Assembly (NCBI GenBank): GCA_028751875.1
Contig: CM054153.1
Span: 25,975,469-26,039,468, forward strand
Origin: Rapana venosa
Lineage: Eukaryota > Mollusca > Gastropoda > Neogastropoda > Muricidae
Direction: 5' to 3'
DNA: 64,000 nucleotides
Part shown: positions 1 through 13,126 of the stretch, piece by piece
Position numbering within the stretch: the stretch's first letter is position 1
How the letters are laid out: each line of letters starts with the position of its first letter
Translations under genes and position numbers: made by a program
The notes under the pieces: model-generated
Databases searched by the model: none
Told to the model about the DNA's origin: nothing
What the model saw: the letters and a program-made list of their open reading frames with translations, nothing else

Positions 1-119
1 TATGTTATGGTGTGTTGTGTGTTGGCGGCTAATTATTGATTGTGGTGTGGTGATAATAAAGCGCTAAACAAATTCCATTTATGATGATGATATGGGTTTG
101 GATGCTGCATGCTGTGCAG

Positions 120-248
120 AACGGAGCAGATGTGGACCAGCGGGACAGCAATGACATGACAGCCCTGCACCATGCCTGCGCTGGTCTGCACTACGGCTGT
201 GTCCATGCCCTGCTGCAGGGAGGGGCCGATGCCACCCTCACCGAAAAG
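120..248 (+). CDS. RAI14: Exon 1 of window: ankyrin repeats
   Basis: Follows a TGTGCAG acceptor and ends before GTAGAC. It encodes 43 residues: the end of one ankyrin repeat ([12 protein letters not shown]) and most of the next ([19 protein letters not shown], then [10 protein letters not shown]). The TALHHAC and GADA signatures are standard ankyrin helix and loop positions. It is phase 0 on both sides. The open frame runs past the donor into poly-G intron sequence, so the donor is set by loss of ankyrin similarity and by the phase of the next exon. Earlier exons are outside the window. Confidence 0.85.
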
Positions 249-1770
249 GTAGACAAGATGAAACCAGACCGGACAGAAAACCAGACAGAAAAACCAGACC
301 GGTGCTTGTGGGGGCAGTGCTGGTCTCGTTACTTGATTAACTGGCGGAGTGTTTGGCTTTGTGTGCTGGTGGGTGTGGGGGGGGGGGGGGGGTGGGGGGG
401 GGGAGTGTTTGTGGTGTGTGTGTGTTGGTGTTGTAGTGGTGTTGTGTGTTGTGCTTTTGTTGTTTTTATTTTGTCTCTGTGTTGTGCTTTTGTTTTTATT
501 TCGTATGTCTGTGTGCATTTGTGATGGAGAATGTGCATAGTTGATGATCTGAAGTCTGTAGCTAGTACCAATAGACTGCGCTGGTTTGGGCACGTTTCAA
601 CGGAAAGCAGACCACCACATCATAAAAAGAGCAATGAACTTCGTAGTGGATGGAAAGAGACCAAAGGGAAGACCTAGCAAGACCAGATGATCTTAGAGAA
701 AGGGGCATAAATAAGGAGGAAGCTCAAAACAGAGAGAGATGGAGAAGGCTCATCAATGTCAAACCTCCCCTGGGAGAAACATGACAAAAAAGGAAGAAGA
801 AGAAGATGTGCATTTGTGGTTGGGGGGGGGGGGGGGGTAGTAATTATTTTTTAAATTTTATTTTGGTAAGGTACTTGCCAAGTTTTTGCTTCTTCAGACG
901 TTTTCAAGGAAAAATGTAGATTTTGTTTTCTAAAGTTTATGGTTATCAACCACATCTACTAGTAAAAGCAAAATGTCAGTACAGTCCATGTATATGGTGC
1001 TGTTGTTCATTTCACACTGAAGGTGTTATTTGTTGTGTATTGTCATTACTTGCTCTCTGCTTTCACATTTTAGACATGGTTTGGTTTTTATTCATATAAA
1101 ATTGTTGAAGCACTTTATTTGACAAATATGTTTTGTTGACCAAAACAGAAACAAACTTTCTGGTTCTGTTAGCAGTGCTGCTGAAAAATGATTTGACAGA
1201 AACGTAGATTGACAGTGGAACATTTGAAATGAATGCTTTTGCCAAGTAACATGTGAACTGTGTGTGTGTGTGTGCGTGTGTGTGTGTGTGTGTGACACAG
1301 GGAGGGAAAACGTCACTGTTCTACGCAGCCCACCGTGGGGAGATTGGCATCTGCAAACTGTTGGTTGACAAAGGCGCAGATGTTAATGCTGGCGACAAAA
1401 TGCAGATGTCAGTGGCTTTTCTATTTTCTTTTTCCTTTTTCTTTCATTTTTAAAAAAAATTGTTGTATTTTTTACCCAACTGAGATTTTTTTTCTCCTGT
1501 TGACCTTGTTTTTTGTCCAACTTTCCTTTGTAAAGTTTAAAAGTCAAGAATATTAGACAACAAAATAACTTTTCTTCTTTAAAGAAAATAATTGTTGTGA
1601 AAGTAAAGGGCTTAACAAGCAGCTAAAGATATATTTCTGTTGAGGTTGTTAATGAAAACATAAGATATTTTATAAATGGTTGAGGGAGTAGAACTTGATG
1701 CAATATTTGCAACACTTTACAGACTGATAAACCTGGCATCTTATAAACATAATTGGGTAAAACTGGCATA

Positions 1771-1820
<50 letters not shown>

Positions 1821-3169
1821 CAATTAGGGTGCAGAAGAAAGCACATAAACTGAAAGAGTCTGAATACATCATTTCATAATGAAGGAACAGAGAGTATGTG
1901 AAAATATTTTGAGTTGGAAAAAAACACCCTGAAAGAAACAGACACAAGAATTAATGTTTGTTTTGACTTTGGGAAGTAAGCATAGCATTTTTTTGTCTTT
2001 TGATTTTTTGGTAAAGACTCTAGCTAGATTGATTGATTGAAAGGAACATGGATATTTTTGTTATCACAAGATCGATTAAAGGGAACATATATATTTTTGT
2101 TAGCACCTAGATCAATGAAAAGGAACAGGGATATTTTTTGTTACAGCTGATTAAAATCCTTGTTTTCAGAACCCCTTTGATGATAGCAGCGAAGGAAGGG
2201 AAACGTGAGGCTTGCGAGTTTCTTCTGAAGAGGGGTGCTAACCCCAACACCACAGACAGAGAAGGTAGGTCAGTTCTGCAGCATGCAGTCATCTTACAAT
2301 CCTTGACCTCAAGGGTCCAAAGCCATCGGTGATTTGCTGAAACAAACAAAAAATCCATATAGAATTGTACATTTGTGTATTGTGAGAAGAATGGAGGAGA
2401 ATGGATCAGGGTAAAACTGTTTGTAGAAGTTAATGGATCTAGTTGTTAAATATATCAATCCTTATATCCTGAAATTCTTTTAGAAGTTGAAATAAGACTG
2501 CATCTGGTGGGTAAGTCTGAGATTTCATTTTTTGTATAAAAAAAATTTCTCTCCGAGATTACTTGGTTGTCAAGTAGCTTACGGGGACGGGATAGCTCAG
2601 TGGTCGGAGCACTCGCTTTCCCCCAGCCAAGTTAAGCAGCGTCGAGCGTGGTTACCAGTTGGATGGGTGACCGTTTGCGCGCCTTGGCTTCAGTACAGTT
2701 CACCCAGCTGTAAATGGGTACCTGCCCTCTTTAGGGTCAGGGAAGGTAAAGCAGCGAGGGAGAGGAGATGGGCGCCGCCCTCAATATGCTGGCCCTAGAG
2801 AAGTGAGGTCTCTGACGCCTAGCTCCCCTACGACCTTATAGGTTATGGGACTCCTTTACCTCCAAGTAGCTTACTGTAAAAACATGCTTGTGCCTTAAAT
2901 TGGCTTTATGTGTGCAAGGATGCAGAAAATCAAAGGTGCATGTGATAGATAGTAAATCAAAGGTGCATGTGATAGATAGTTTATGTGGTAACCATGTCAG
3001 CATTAGAGAAGTAGGATTTGAGATAAATCTGTATCAGTCCGTTCCCACTATCATCTTTCATTCACTGTGTACTTTGAATCGAAAACAATACACATTTGCA
3101 TACACACACACCTGCATGCATGCACACACACACACGTGCATGCACACGCACGCACACACACACACCACA

Positions 3170-3203
<34 letters not shown>

Positions 3204-6200
3204 GCCACACACACAACCAACATCACAAAAGAAAACGTTCAATAAAAAGTGAAAACACTCACAAAACAACAACACACACACACACACACACACACAGGGG
3301 CATGTATGCAGTTAGAGATTGGGAAACACTGATGTAATAGATCCCTAGGAGATGCAGACTCTGAAGAACAGAATGCTGCTTGTCTTTGCCGTCTCTGTAT
3401 ATACTGCACATGGTAGTATCTGCACTTAGCGTAACAGTGGATGCCTCTGAGCATGGGCTGGAGATTGAACCACTTAACCTCCTACATGCCAGCCTGTCAC
3501 TAGAGGCTGATATATATCAAGAAACACCAACATTGGCGAATCAGTCTGACCTTCCAATTACCTGTCAGATTGATCAGAGATTTCATCATCATTAAATATT
3601 GAAACAGAATACTGAATTCTGTCTGCTAAACAGCTGTGAAGTTGAGTCTGGCAATAAACTGAGATAGAGTATGACTCTCTAAACGTGATGGCTAATAGTC
3701 TCTCGGGCATTAGGGTCTTCTTGTTTGTAAACTATCAAAATATTTGAGTTTGCCCTGGTTGATGAAAGTTGAAACAAGTATTTGAACATGGACTTGCCAT
3801 ACAGTCTTAGGGCAGCTCTTGCATCATACTGGTCATGTTACTGAGGATTTGTGTGTGTTGGTGTGTGTGTGTGATTATGGTATCATCTCTGGTTTTGTTC
3901 CTATCTCTGCTAGATATAGCTGGGCCAGCCCTAACATATCCCTTGTGGTTGGCTAGGCTACAAACAACTGGTGAAATCAATGCCATTTCTGTGTGTGTTT
4001 GTGTAGGCTGTAATATTTGGTGATGTTTCCACAGGTCACACGGCAATGTACTATGCTATGTCGGCCGGTCATCAGGATCTGAGGGAGGTGTTTGCTAATG
4101 CTCCAGCACAGGCAGCGTGGAACCTCAAATCCCCAGGTCAGTTGTTTGGATACTATCCTTTTGTGTGTGTGTTTTGTCTAGTAACTGCTTGTTTGCCATG
4201 GTGTCTTGTTTGTGTTGGCATACCTTGTGTTGTGTTTGTACATATTTGGTATACCTTGTCTTTCTTTGGCATTTCAATCTTTGATTTAAAGATTTTTGTA
4301 ATTTTTATTTTATTTTATTCTTTTATATCGAGGATAATGGAATAAGCACTTATGTGCTTTTTTTACATCCAGTCCCCGTGTGTATGTGGTTTTGTAAATT
4401 GTCATCTTTTCCCACCGGCACACAATAGCCTACTCTTAAGAAAAGCGGAACAGGATTTTAACATGTGCGCAAGATGTTCTGTGTGCGTTCACACACGGGG
4501 CCTCGGTTTATAGTCTCATCCAAAGGACTTTTGGGGAGAGTGAAGTCTGCACTGATGTTAACTCCAGGGGAAAATAACCCCTTGAACGGGAATCGAACCC
4601 GGGTTGTCAATTGCGAGCACAATGTTCTAACCACTAGGCTATCCCGTACCCCCCAACAGGTGACAGCCCCAATATGGCCTCTGTAGTCTTGCATGGCTAT
4701 AAACAAGATTGGATTGGATTGGCTTATTTGGCCTACCTTGTATTTGCATGTTTAGCATGCCTTGTGTATTTGGCATACCTTGTGTATTTGGCACACCTGG
4801 TGTTTATGTATTTAGCATACCTTGTGTTTATGTATTTAGCATATCTTGTGTTTATGTATTTAGCATATCTTGTGTTGTATATGTATATTTTGGCATACCT
4901 TGTGTTTGTATATATTTAGCATTTTCTGTGTTTACAAGATTTTTGGACAACTAAGTAGCCATGTCACCAGCTCCTTTCTAGGTGAAACAGAAAGGATTTT
5001 CTATAGGTCCTAGCTTGTAATTTAGGGTTTTAAAACAAATTGGCAGGCTCCATATCAGAACTTTTGTAGAGCAGTTTTTGCGAAAGTTCAGTTTTTACAA
5101 CTGAAAGAGTCGCAGTCTTAAAAAGTTGTTAGGATAGGCAGCAGAAACTGTTATAAATACCTTTGTTCAGAGAAGTATGATCTACATCAAGTTTTTAAAA
5201 AGAAAGTAAACATGATGGAAAGATTGGTCTGGAGGAACTATTACAACAACAAAAAGTATATTTTACTTAAAGTTATCATCACTTTTAGTAAAGACATGAT
5301 GTTTTTGGTTGTTGTCAGCTGTTTGAGTAAACATATGGTGATAACTTTGTAGTTTTGAACTGCAAAAAATGCACATCTGTAGAGCTTTTTCCTAGAGACA
5401 AAATCTAGGAAAATGAAGACTCCATTCAAATCCAGTGATCCTCCTTAATGGAGATGCTGGCGGGCTCTTTCAGTATAAATAGCATCCCCACCTTGTGCTA
5501 GAAATGTCCCCTTTTCTATCACTCCCTTCATTTCTTTACTTTTCTATCCTTCTCTTTCGTGCTTATTTTCTGCCTACCCAGCCCATTCTCCTGTCTTTTT
5601 TCCTAGCAAATCTGAAATTGTTTTTCTTTGAACTTTTTAATGAGCTGCCCTGAAGTCGGAATGTGTTGGCTGAGGCCAGCAGGTAGACTTACAGGCAGAG
5701 TTACAGGTAGAGTTACAGGCACAGGGGAAGACCTGGCACTACGCATTCCACCTCATAAGTGAAAGGCAGAAGAAGAAGAAAAGTGACACTCCACCACATA
5801 ATGAGTCGCTCTGTACCGGAGGTTGATTTTTATTTGTTAACGTGTTATTAATCTGCAATAATAAGGTTATTCAAGAAGGGTGAAGACAATACCGATGCAG
5901 GAAAGGAGGAGCTAGAATTTGAACAAGGGAAGATAGAAGTGGTAGACGGAATCTGCTAACTGGGAAAGATGATGAGCTGCGAAGCAAAATCTGAGTTAGC
6001 TGTCCGAACCAGGATTGCGAGTGCTTGGAAGAAATGGAAAAAATTGGCAAGTCTGCTCGTAAATCAGAAAATCCCACTGGAGAGACGCTGTCTGATATAT
6101 AAGGCCTGTATCAGACGTGTTCTCCTGTATGGCTCGGAGTCGTGGGTTTTCACAAAAACCGTCGAACGTTTATTGAAGAGCTGTGAAAGCCGAATGCTAT

Positions 6201-7704
6201 GCTACATGACAAAGATCAAATGGGAAGACAGGATCACAAATGAAGAACTATGGAGAATATGCAAAGTTGATGATCTGAAGTCTGTAGCAAGTACCAATAG
6301 ACTGCGCAGGTTTGGGCACGTTCAATGGAAAGTAGACCACCACATCATAAAAAGAGCAATGAGTTTCGTAGTGGATGGAAAGAGACCAAAGGGAAGACCT
6401 AGTAAAACCTGGGCTGCCTGTATTGCAGATGATCTTAGAGAAAGGGGCATAAATAAGGAGGAAGCTCAAAACAGAGAGATGGAGAAAGCTCATCAATGTC
6501 AAACCTCCCCTGGGAGAAACATGACAAAAAAGGAAGAAGAAGAATAAGGTTATTCAAAACAAAAAAAAAAGCATATTGAAAATCGAACAATTTTATGAAC
6601 AGCTATTACAAATCTAAATGATATGCTGCAGGAAGTGACAAAATGAGAAACTGACAAGTTTTCCATCATAAAAAGATGGTCAGAAGGGCTTGGGTGCTTT
6701 TGAACGCATTTTAAAGCAAAAAGAAACAAAAATTGCACCTTGATACTTCACAGTACAAGGTAAGGAAGAACGGCTATAGTTTTTACAATCAATCTGTTTC
6801 AAAATTGACACCCAACCCCGACCTGCTCTAAACAATGAGGTTGGACTGGATTGGCCTGAAGCCAAGAAGTGGGTCAGTGCAAAGCGACCCATTATATTGG
6901 TGGAGTGTCATGCATACAGTTGTCAGGTTTTTTTACACTGAAACAAAAAACTGCCATGAAGGAGGGCATGCAGACAGTTGTGCTATATGCACAAAGAGAC
7001 GTGACCCCAAAATGCCTTCACTTCTTTTCCGATAACCAATACAGGTGTCTGAACAGGCACTTTCTGCCAGAACATTTGTCAAATGGTTTGGTAAAAGAAA
7101 TAGGAGGAAGTATGGTAATACTAGATTGTTGTTGTGGTTTCATAAAGTATTGTTAGCTTACTAAGAGTAAACTTCGGGGGGGGGGGGGGGGGGGGGGGGG
7201 ATGGATGTAGACTTGCATTTTTTAAGGGCAAAAAACATATAACAGTTATCCCAAAGCTGTGTGAGAGTTGTTTTTTTTCCTTAAAATTTGTTTTATTATT
7301 AAAAAAAATAAAAAATGAAAGATTGAAAAAAGACTACTGCATCCATCTACAACTACTACTACTACTTCTTCTGCTGCTACCACCACAACCACCACCACCA
7401 CCACCACCTTCACTTGTATTTTTCCAAAATTAACAGACAAAATAGCTAAATAACAAAAATCAAAATAATAATAAACAACACATGAACTTTTATGTTTGTT
7501 AGAAAGTGAGTACAAGGAAGCCACTTCACATCAGTTTCGTGTGTCTGAAGTTTGATTAACAGATTGGATAACTAGATGAAATATGCATGAACTTTACGTT
7601 GTTTGTTTTTTATCTGAAATTGAGTACAAGGAAGCTGCTTTTCGAAAATTTCATGTGTGTGAAATTTGATAATTCTATAGGGAAGCTCTCTCACTCGCTA
7701 TCTG

Positions 7705-7801
<97 letters not shown>

Positions 7802-10670
7802 TTGTACACACACACACTCATACACACACACACATATACACATGCATGCGCGTACACAATGCACTGACTGACTGTGTCAGTGTATGCCTGACACTGTCAT
7901 TCCTGTTTTCCATCAAACTTGTTCTGTCTGTCCCCCTTTACCAATATATCTTGTCTCCCATCCTATTTCTTTCTTGTCTTTTTCAATTTATGAGTCTTTA
8001 CATTCTCTCTCTCCCTCCCTCTCTCTCTCTCTCACCCTCCCTCCCTCCCTCACACACACTCACACACACATGAGTTGTTATAATGTTGTACTTAAATATT
8101 ATTGGTGAAGTTGTTTTCGTTCGAAGATAGATGGCTTGATGAAAACAAGCAAATGCATTGCTTGTTCAATGTCTTCTTTTTCTACACACACACCACACAC
8201 ACACACACACCACACGCACTCACCAAAGACAACACCACAGACACAGATACACACACACACACACACCACATGCGCACGCACACACACACACACACACACT
8301 ATCTCTCTCCCTCCCCTTCCCCCCCCTCCCAAACACACACACTATCTCTATTCCACCCCCCCCCCCCCCCCCCTCCCCCAACACTCAGACACACACAAGA
8401 GGGAAGAAACTCTCCAATCTCTTCATCAGTGTTCCCAAAACAAAGCAGCAACAGCAGCAGCAGTAGCAGCAGAGACTGTAGTAAAAAGGGGAAAAAGATG
8501 TCTTGATTATCAGCCAGCTACAAACTAGCAAGAACTGACGCAAGACAGAAAAGAGCCAGGGACTCTCTCCCTTGACAACCCAGTCTGATTAGGCTAACAT
8601 GAAAACAAAAACTGGATTGGGGTGGAGGGGGGGGGGGGGGGGGGGGTCTCTCTTATTTCCCTCATCTTTTGGAGCAATTGATGATAAGCAACAGTCCTGA
8701 TATATGTGTGCATGCATGGTGTGTGTGTGTGTGTTGTTTTGTTCTTCGATTCAACGCTTATTGACTATAAGTGATATTGGACACAAGAAGGCGATAACCC
8801 CAAAAAGTTTGTGAAGGAGCTGTTTTGACTGGTGTAACCATAATACAATCTAAGAAAGGATTTTTACATTGTGAGTAACTGTATGACAAATGTAACTACA
8901 ATACAGTTTTTGAAGAAAGTATTCATTGCAGTACGAGCAGTGCAAAAAAACTGTAAAACAAAACAAGTATTTTGAGAATTATATCAGGGTGGGGAGAATG
9001 CCTCTACCTTAAAATGATAAATTATGAGAGATTGACTTGTAATATATAGCAAATTACTTGCACAACTCTCTTTTCAACAGCACAGCAGTTTCACAGGGCA
9101 CAGTACAGTTGTTTAAAAATGTTATGCAGAGATTTTTCATGAATGGTAGGAAGGTGGGTTTTTTTTAAACTTGACTTTCAAAAAGAATATGGATGGTTGA
9201 AATTGCCTCACCACACACACAATGCACATTTTTAGAAAATGTTTTTATCAATAATTATTAATAAGAGTGGCCTTTTGTGTGATTTATCAAACCCAAAACA
9301 AAGAGAGAATGTACTTTAATTCAAAAACAGAAGTGATTTTGTGTGTGTGTTCGCTTTTAATAAACGGGGGGGAAAAATGTGTGTACATGCTTGCCACTGT
9401 GTTTGTGTGTGCGTGCATGCGTTTGTGCATGCGCATGCTCGTGCAATATGTAATTGTATGCTTGAGAGAGATGTTTTTCGTCTTTGCATAATGCTTTTTA
9501 AAATTTTCCTCTTTTTTTTCTACGATTTGCACCAGTTGTATTCGTGTAAATCAGGTTAGTTACGTCAATTTGGGAACTTTTTTCCCCCCTGTCTGTGTTT
9601 CCTTTTTTGACCTTCTCATTACCTCACAATAAATGATTTTTGCAAGCATGTCAACATATTTGTTGTTCCTTGTCTTCCTTCCTATCCTCACAGACAAAAA
9701 TAACACATAACTGTGATAGGACTGGGTGTTTAGGGACAAGAAATAAACTCGGGGTATGACTAGACAAACATGAAAAAAATAGCAGTGTACCCTGCTTCAT
9801 ATGTAGGTCTCTTTGGTTTTTGTTGTTGTTACTGGTTTTTTATGATGATGGTGTGTGTGTGTGAGAGAGAGAGAAAGAGAGGCCCATTAAAAAAGAGGAA
9901 ACTTACGAGCAAAAACAGCCAAAATGGGTTAATGAGAAAGACTTAAGAGCGGTGATTAGGTTAATGGGGAGGAGCATGCATTACCTGATAAAGATTATAT
10001 CATTGAAATCAACGGTGTTGGCACGTACGTCAAAAGAGAGAGGTCTGTTACCTGAAGAAAGTTATGACAGCAGTTGACAGCATTGTTAAGCATGCTAATA
10101 GAGAGGAGTGTATTAATCATTGTACGCTTGATGAAGTAATTGTGGAAGTTGACAGCATTGTTACCCATGCTAATAGAGAGGAGTGTATTAGTTATTGTAT
10201 ACCTGTTGTTACTCATGCTAATTGAGAGAAGCATATTAATTATACCTGATGGAAAGGATTATTGAAGTAAGAGCATTGCTACTCGCAAGGCGTATGTTAG
10301 TTATTACAACCTGATAAGAATAATTATTGCAGTTATCAGCACTGTTTGTCATTATATTAGTGGAAAGAAGTATATGAGTTATATATATTCTGATGGAAAT
10401 TATCATAGAAGCTAACAGCATCGATACTTGTGTTAATGATACAAAATCATTTTATTGACTAACAGCTTTGTTGTAAAAAAAAAAAAAAAAATTCATGCTA
10501 ATTGCTGTTTAAGCTTATCTATAAACTTTTGGTTAATTGTTGTGAGACCAGTGTTCTGCTATTGGAATATCAATATCCTTATAAACAGTGAAGCCCAAAA
10601 TTAGATGAAGCGCAGTATACTCCAGCATGCATCCACTCATCCCTGCATGGGCATGCTCACATCTTTCCCC

Positions 10671-10701
<31 letters not shown>

Positions 10702-13077
10702 ACACAATTTTGCACTCTTCCCAACCAAAATGTGCATGAATGATGCATGAGTGAAAAAAAAAAGCGTCTTCAATCAAATCATCAATCTTTACTTCATTCT
10801 CAGCGTCTTTTGACAGAGTCATAGCACCCTTTGTTTGAATTTCTGATTGATTGCATCAGTAGCGTTGTGTCCAGAATGAGGAAAGAAGTTCATGTCTCGG
10901 TCAATTTTCTTTCTCAGTTTTTTAAAATCTTTTTTTCACTTGATTCAGTGCAACGATGCTGAATTGGTTTTTGCACAGATGCTGAGGTGTGATATTGTGG
11001 TAAATAGGGTTTTTCTTTTGGGTTTTTTTCCCGCCTACTTAGGGCAAGTGCTGGTTTTTGTTGTTGCTATTGTTTAAAGCAAGGTCCTTTATACAGGAGA
11101 TTCCTTTCATTTGTAGAAAGGGAGGTGGAATAGCCTTGAGGCTAGAGCATCAAGCTCTCAATATCCAACCATTTGTTGGGATTTTTCCCGTGGAGTTAAC
11201 ATCAGGCACCAACTCTACTCCCGTGAAAGCCCTTTTGATAGGAGTATAAACTATGGTCAAGTGCATACAGGACATCATGCACAATTCTTCTTCTTCCTTT
11301 TTTGTCATGTTTCTCCCAGGGGAGTTTGACATTGATGAGCCTTCTCCATCTCTCTCTGTCTTGACATCATGCACAATCACATGTTAATACCAATTCTGTC
11401 TTTTGGAAGAGTAGGCCATGCGGGTAGGGATGGATGATAATATGGATGATAACATTTTAAAAAATGCATGCACACCGGTGTCATCTTTAGACATTATACT
11501 TGAAGTTGGAATGGGGCTCTATGCAAATTCTCACCATTGGTGAACCTTGGAGCTCTGGCTGAGGAACAAAAGAATACAATAGTGGAAGGGTCTATCTTCA
11601 AAGCTCAGCTGTTTGCATCGCCGTTGTTGTCGATAGGAGCTCCATGCATTGCCACTCAGGTTCGCCATCTCTCTCTGTCTCTGCTGAGGTCTACGAGTTC
11701 TGTAGTTCTCAAGACCACCGATCTCGGTGATGTTGGCAGTGTAGGATGTTGATGGTCTGCCTCTTCCTTTGCCCTCAACCTTACCCTGGAGAACTGTCGT
11801 CATCAGACGCGTATATGACTGTGTGTTGCTGTTTGCATGACCAATGAATCCAAGTCCATGCTTATCAGTTTCAGCCAACATTTGTCTTTGCATTGAGAGT
11901 TCAATCATCACGAATGCTTTCATTTGTTCTTCTGTCTGACCTGTTGGAAGTCACTTGTAGAACCACATTCCAGCTGCTGTTTCTTATATTTAAAAGCAGT
12001 CTCTACAGTATCAACCAGGTGCAGAGCTGGTGAACTCGTTTAGGGTATGCAGAACAATATCTATTGTCTTTCTGGTAACATGTTTTTGTTTTCTTAATGC
12101 ATGCATGGGTTTATGTATACATGTACATGTGTTTCATGTACTAAGAAGATGGTGATCATTCCTTTTAGCCAGTAGCATGATAGATGCAGTTGCATTTGTG
12201 TGTATACATACATGCTTAAATGTTGATAAATGCTTATCTTCTTATACCTGGTTACAGGTATGTTGAATGTGCTTGCAAGACAAGAGTGATTTCGCTTATC
12301 TGCCCTAAGAACTGTAAAGAAGGCTAGAAATAGAGAAGACATAAAGTGCATAGTTGTGCTTTTGTTTTCTTTGTGTTTTTGCCACGAGTAGATCTTGTTT
12401 AAGTGCTGTTGCTTAAAATTAATCAGTGTTAAGCGCTGGGCCAGATCAGAGACGAGATTGGTGCTGAATGAATACTCTGCCTTGATGTGGCTGTAGTTTA
12501 TCAGCCTTGTGCTGCCTCTTCAGACGTCTGGTCGAGATCACTGTGGATAGAGGTCTGTTTTTGTTTGTTATTGGGATAACAGTTTCTTTAGCGAACAAAA
12601 CAAGGCCAGGTGTTTTCTTTTATCAAATGGAGAACAAACTATTTCTTGAAAAAGAAAACTGTTTGCTTCTTTGCCTAACGCCTTAAAATGAGCCTTCTTG
12701 TAAAAGGACGATGTGTTTCCTTTTGCTCATGGGTGTGTGCAGCAATAAATGGATAATCCTCATTAAAATTCTTCGTTTTGTGAGCTGGTCTGAAATGGGA
12801 TAAAGTGTAATGTAAAGAAGCCAGATGATCACAAAATCAAAACAAAAGAAACCAAAACTTCAGATTGCCATTCAATGAAGCTTGAGAAGGCCAGGAGGTA
12901 AAAGTGATGGAAGAAGCCGGCAATTTGCACGAGGCATGTTCCTGCATGTCACTGTTCCCTTATCGCTGCAGAAAATGGGGTGGTCCGATTCTGTGAGCCA
13001 GTTTATCTCTGACAGGATGATACCCTGATGTCGTTGTGGTTTTTAATCAGCCATCTGCAGCATCCAGTGCTGCTTTC

Positions 13078-13126
<49 letters not shown>

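Larger units (their letters stand above)
249..1300 (+). other. Intron 1
   Basis: Contains a poly-G stretch at about 376-404, a 5'-truncated LINE copy (524-806), another poly-G run at 821-837, and T-rich sequence. A GT microsatellite forms the polypyrimidine-poor 3' end before the acceptor. No other gene seen. Confidence 0.8.
1408..2169 (+). other. Intron 2
   Basis: T-rich; holds an AC microsatellite and three imperfect copies of a 45-50 bp unit just before exon 3. Nothing else seen. Confidence 0.8.
2265..4034 (+). other. Intron 3
   Basis: Contains the chimeric SINE copy 1, a 27-bp duplication (AAATCAAAGGTGCATGTGAT..., 2927-2980), long CA tracts at 3103-3296, and about 700 bp (3330-4030) with no recognisable feature. 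Confidence 0.75.

Noticed and set aside
33..593. 186-codon minus-strand frame
   Set aside because: Built from poly-C and CA repeats plus a reversed LINE fragment.
2593..2673. tRNA or 5S rRNA gene
   Set aside because: Neither is complete: the tRNA-like part has no proper B box and the 5S-like part lacks its ends. Three copies with target-site duplications show a SINE.
6835..7156. Overlapping 66- and 95-codon frames with several Cys/His
   Set aside because: Considered as a zinc-finger-like fragment, but spacing is irregular and there are no splice signals.
8136..8528. His/Thr/Pro-rich frames with an Ala/Gln run
   Set aside because: Produced by CA, CT and CAG simple repeats.
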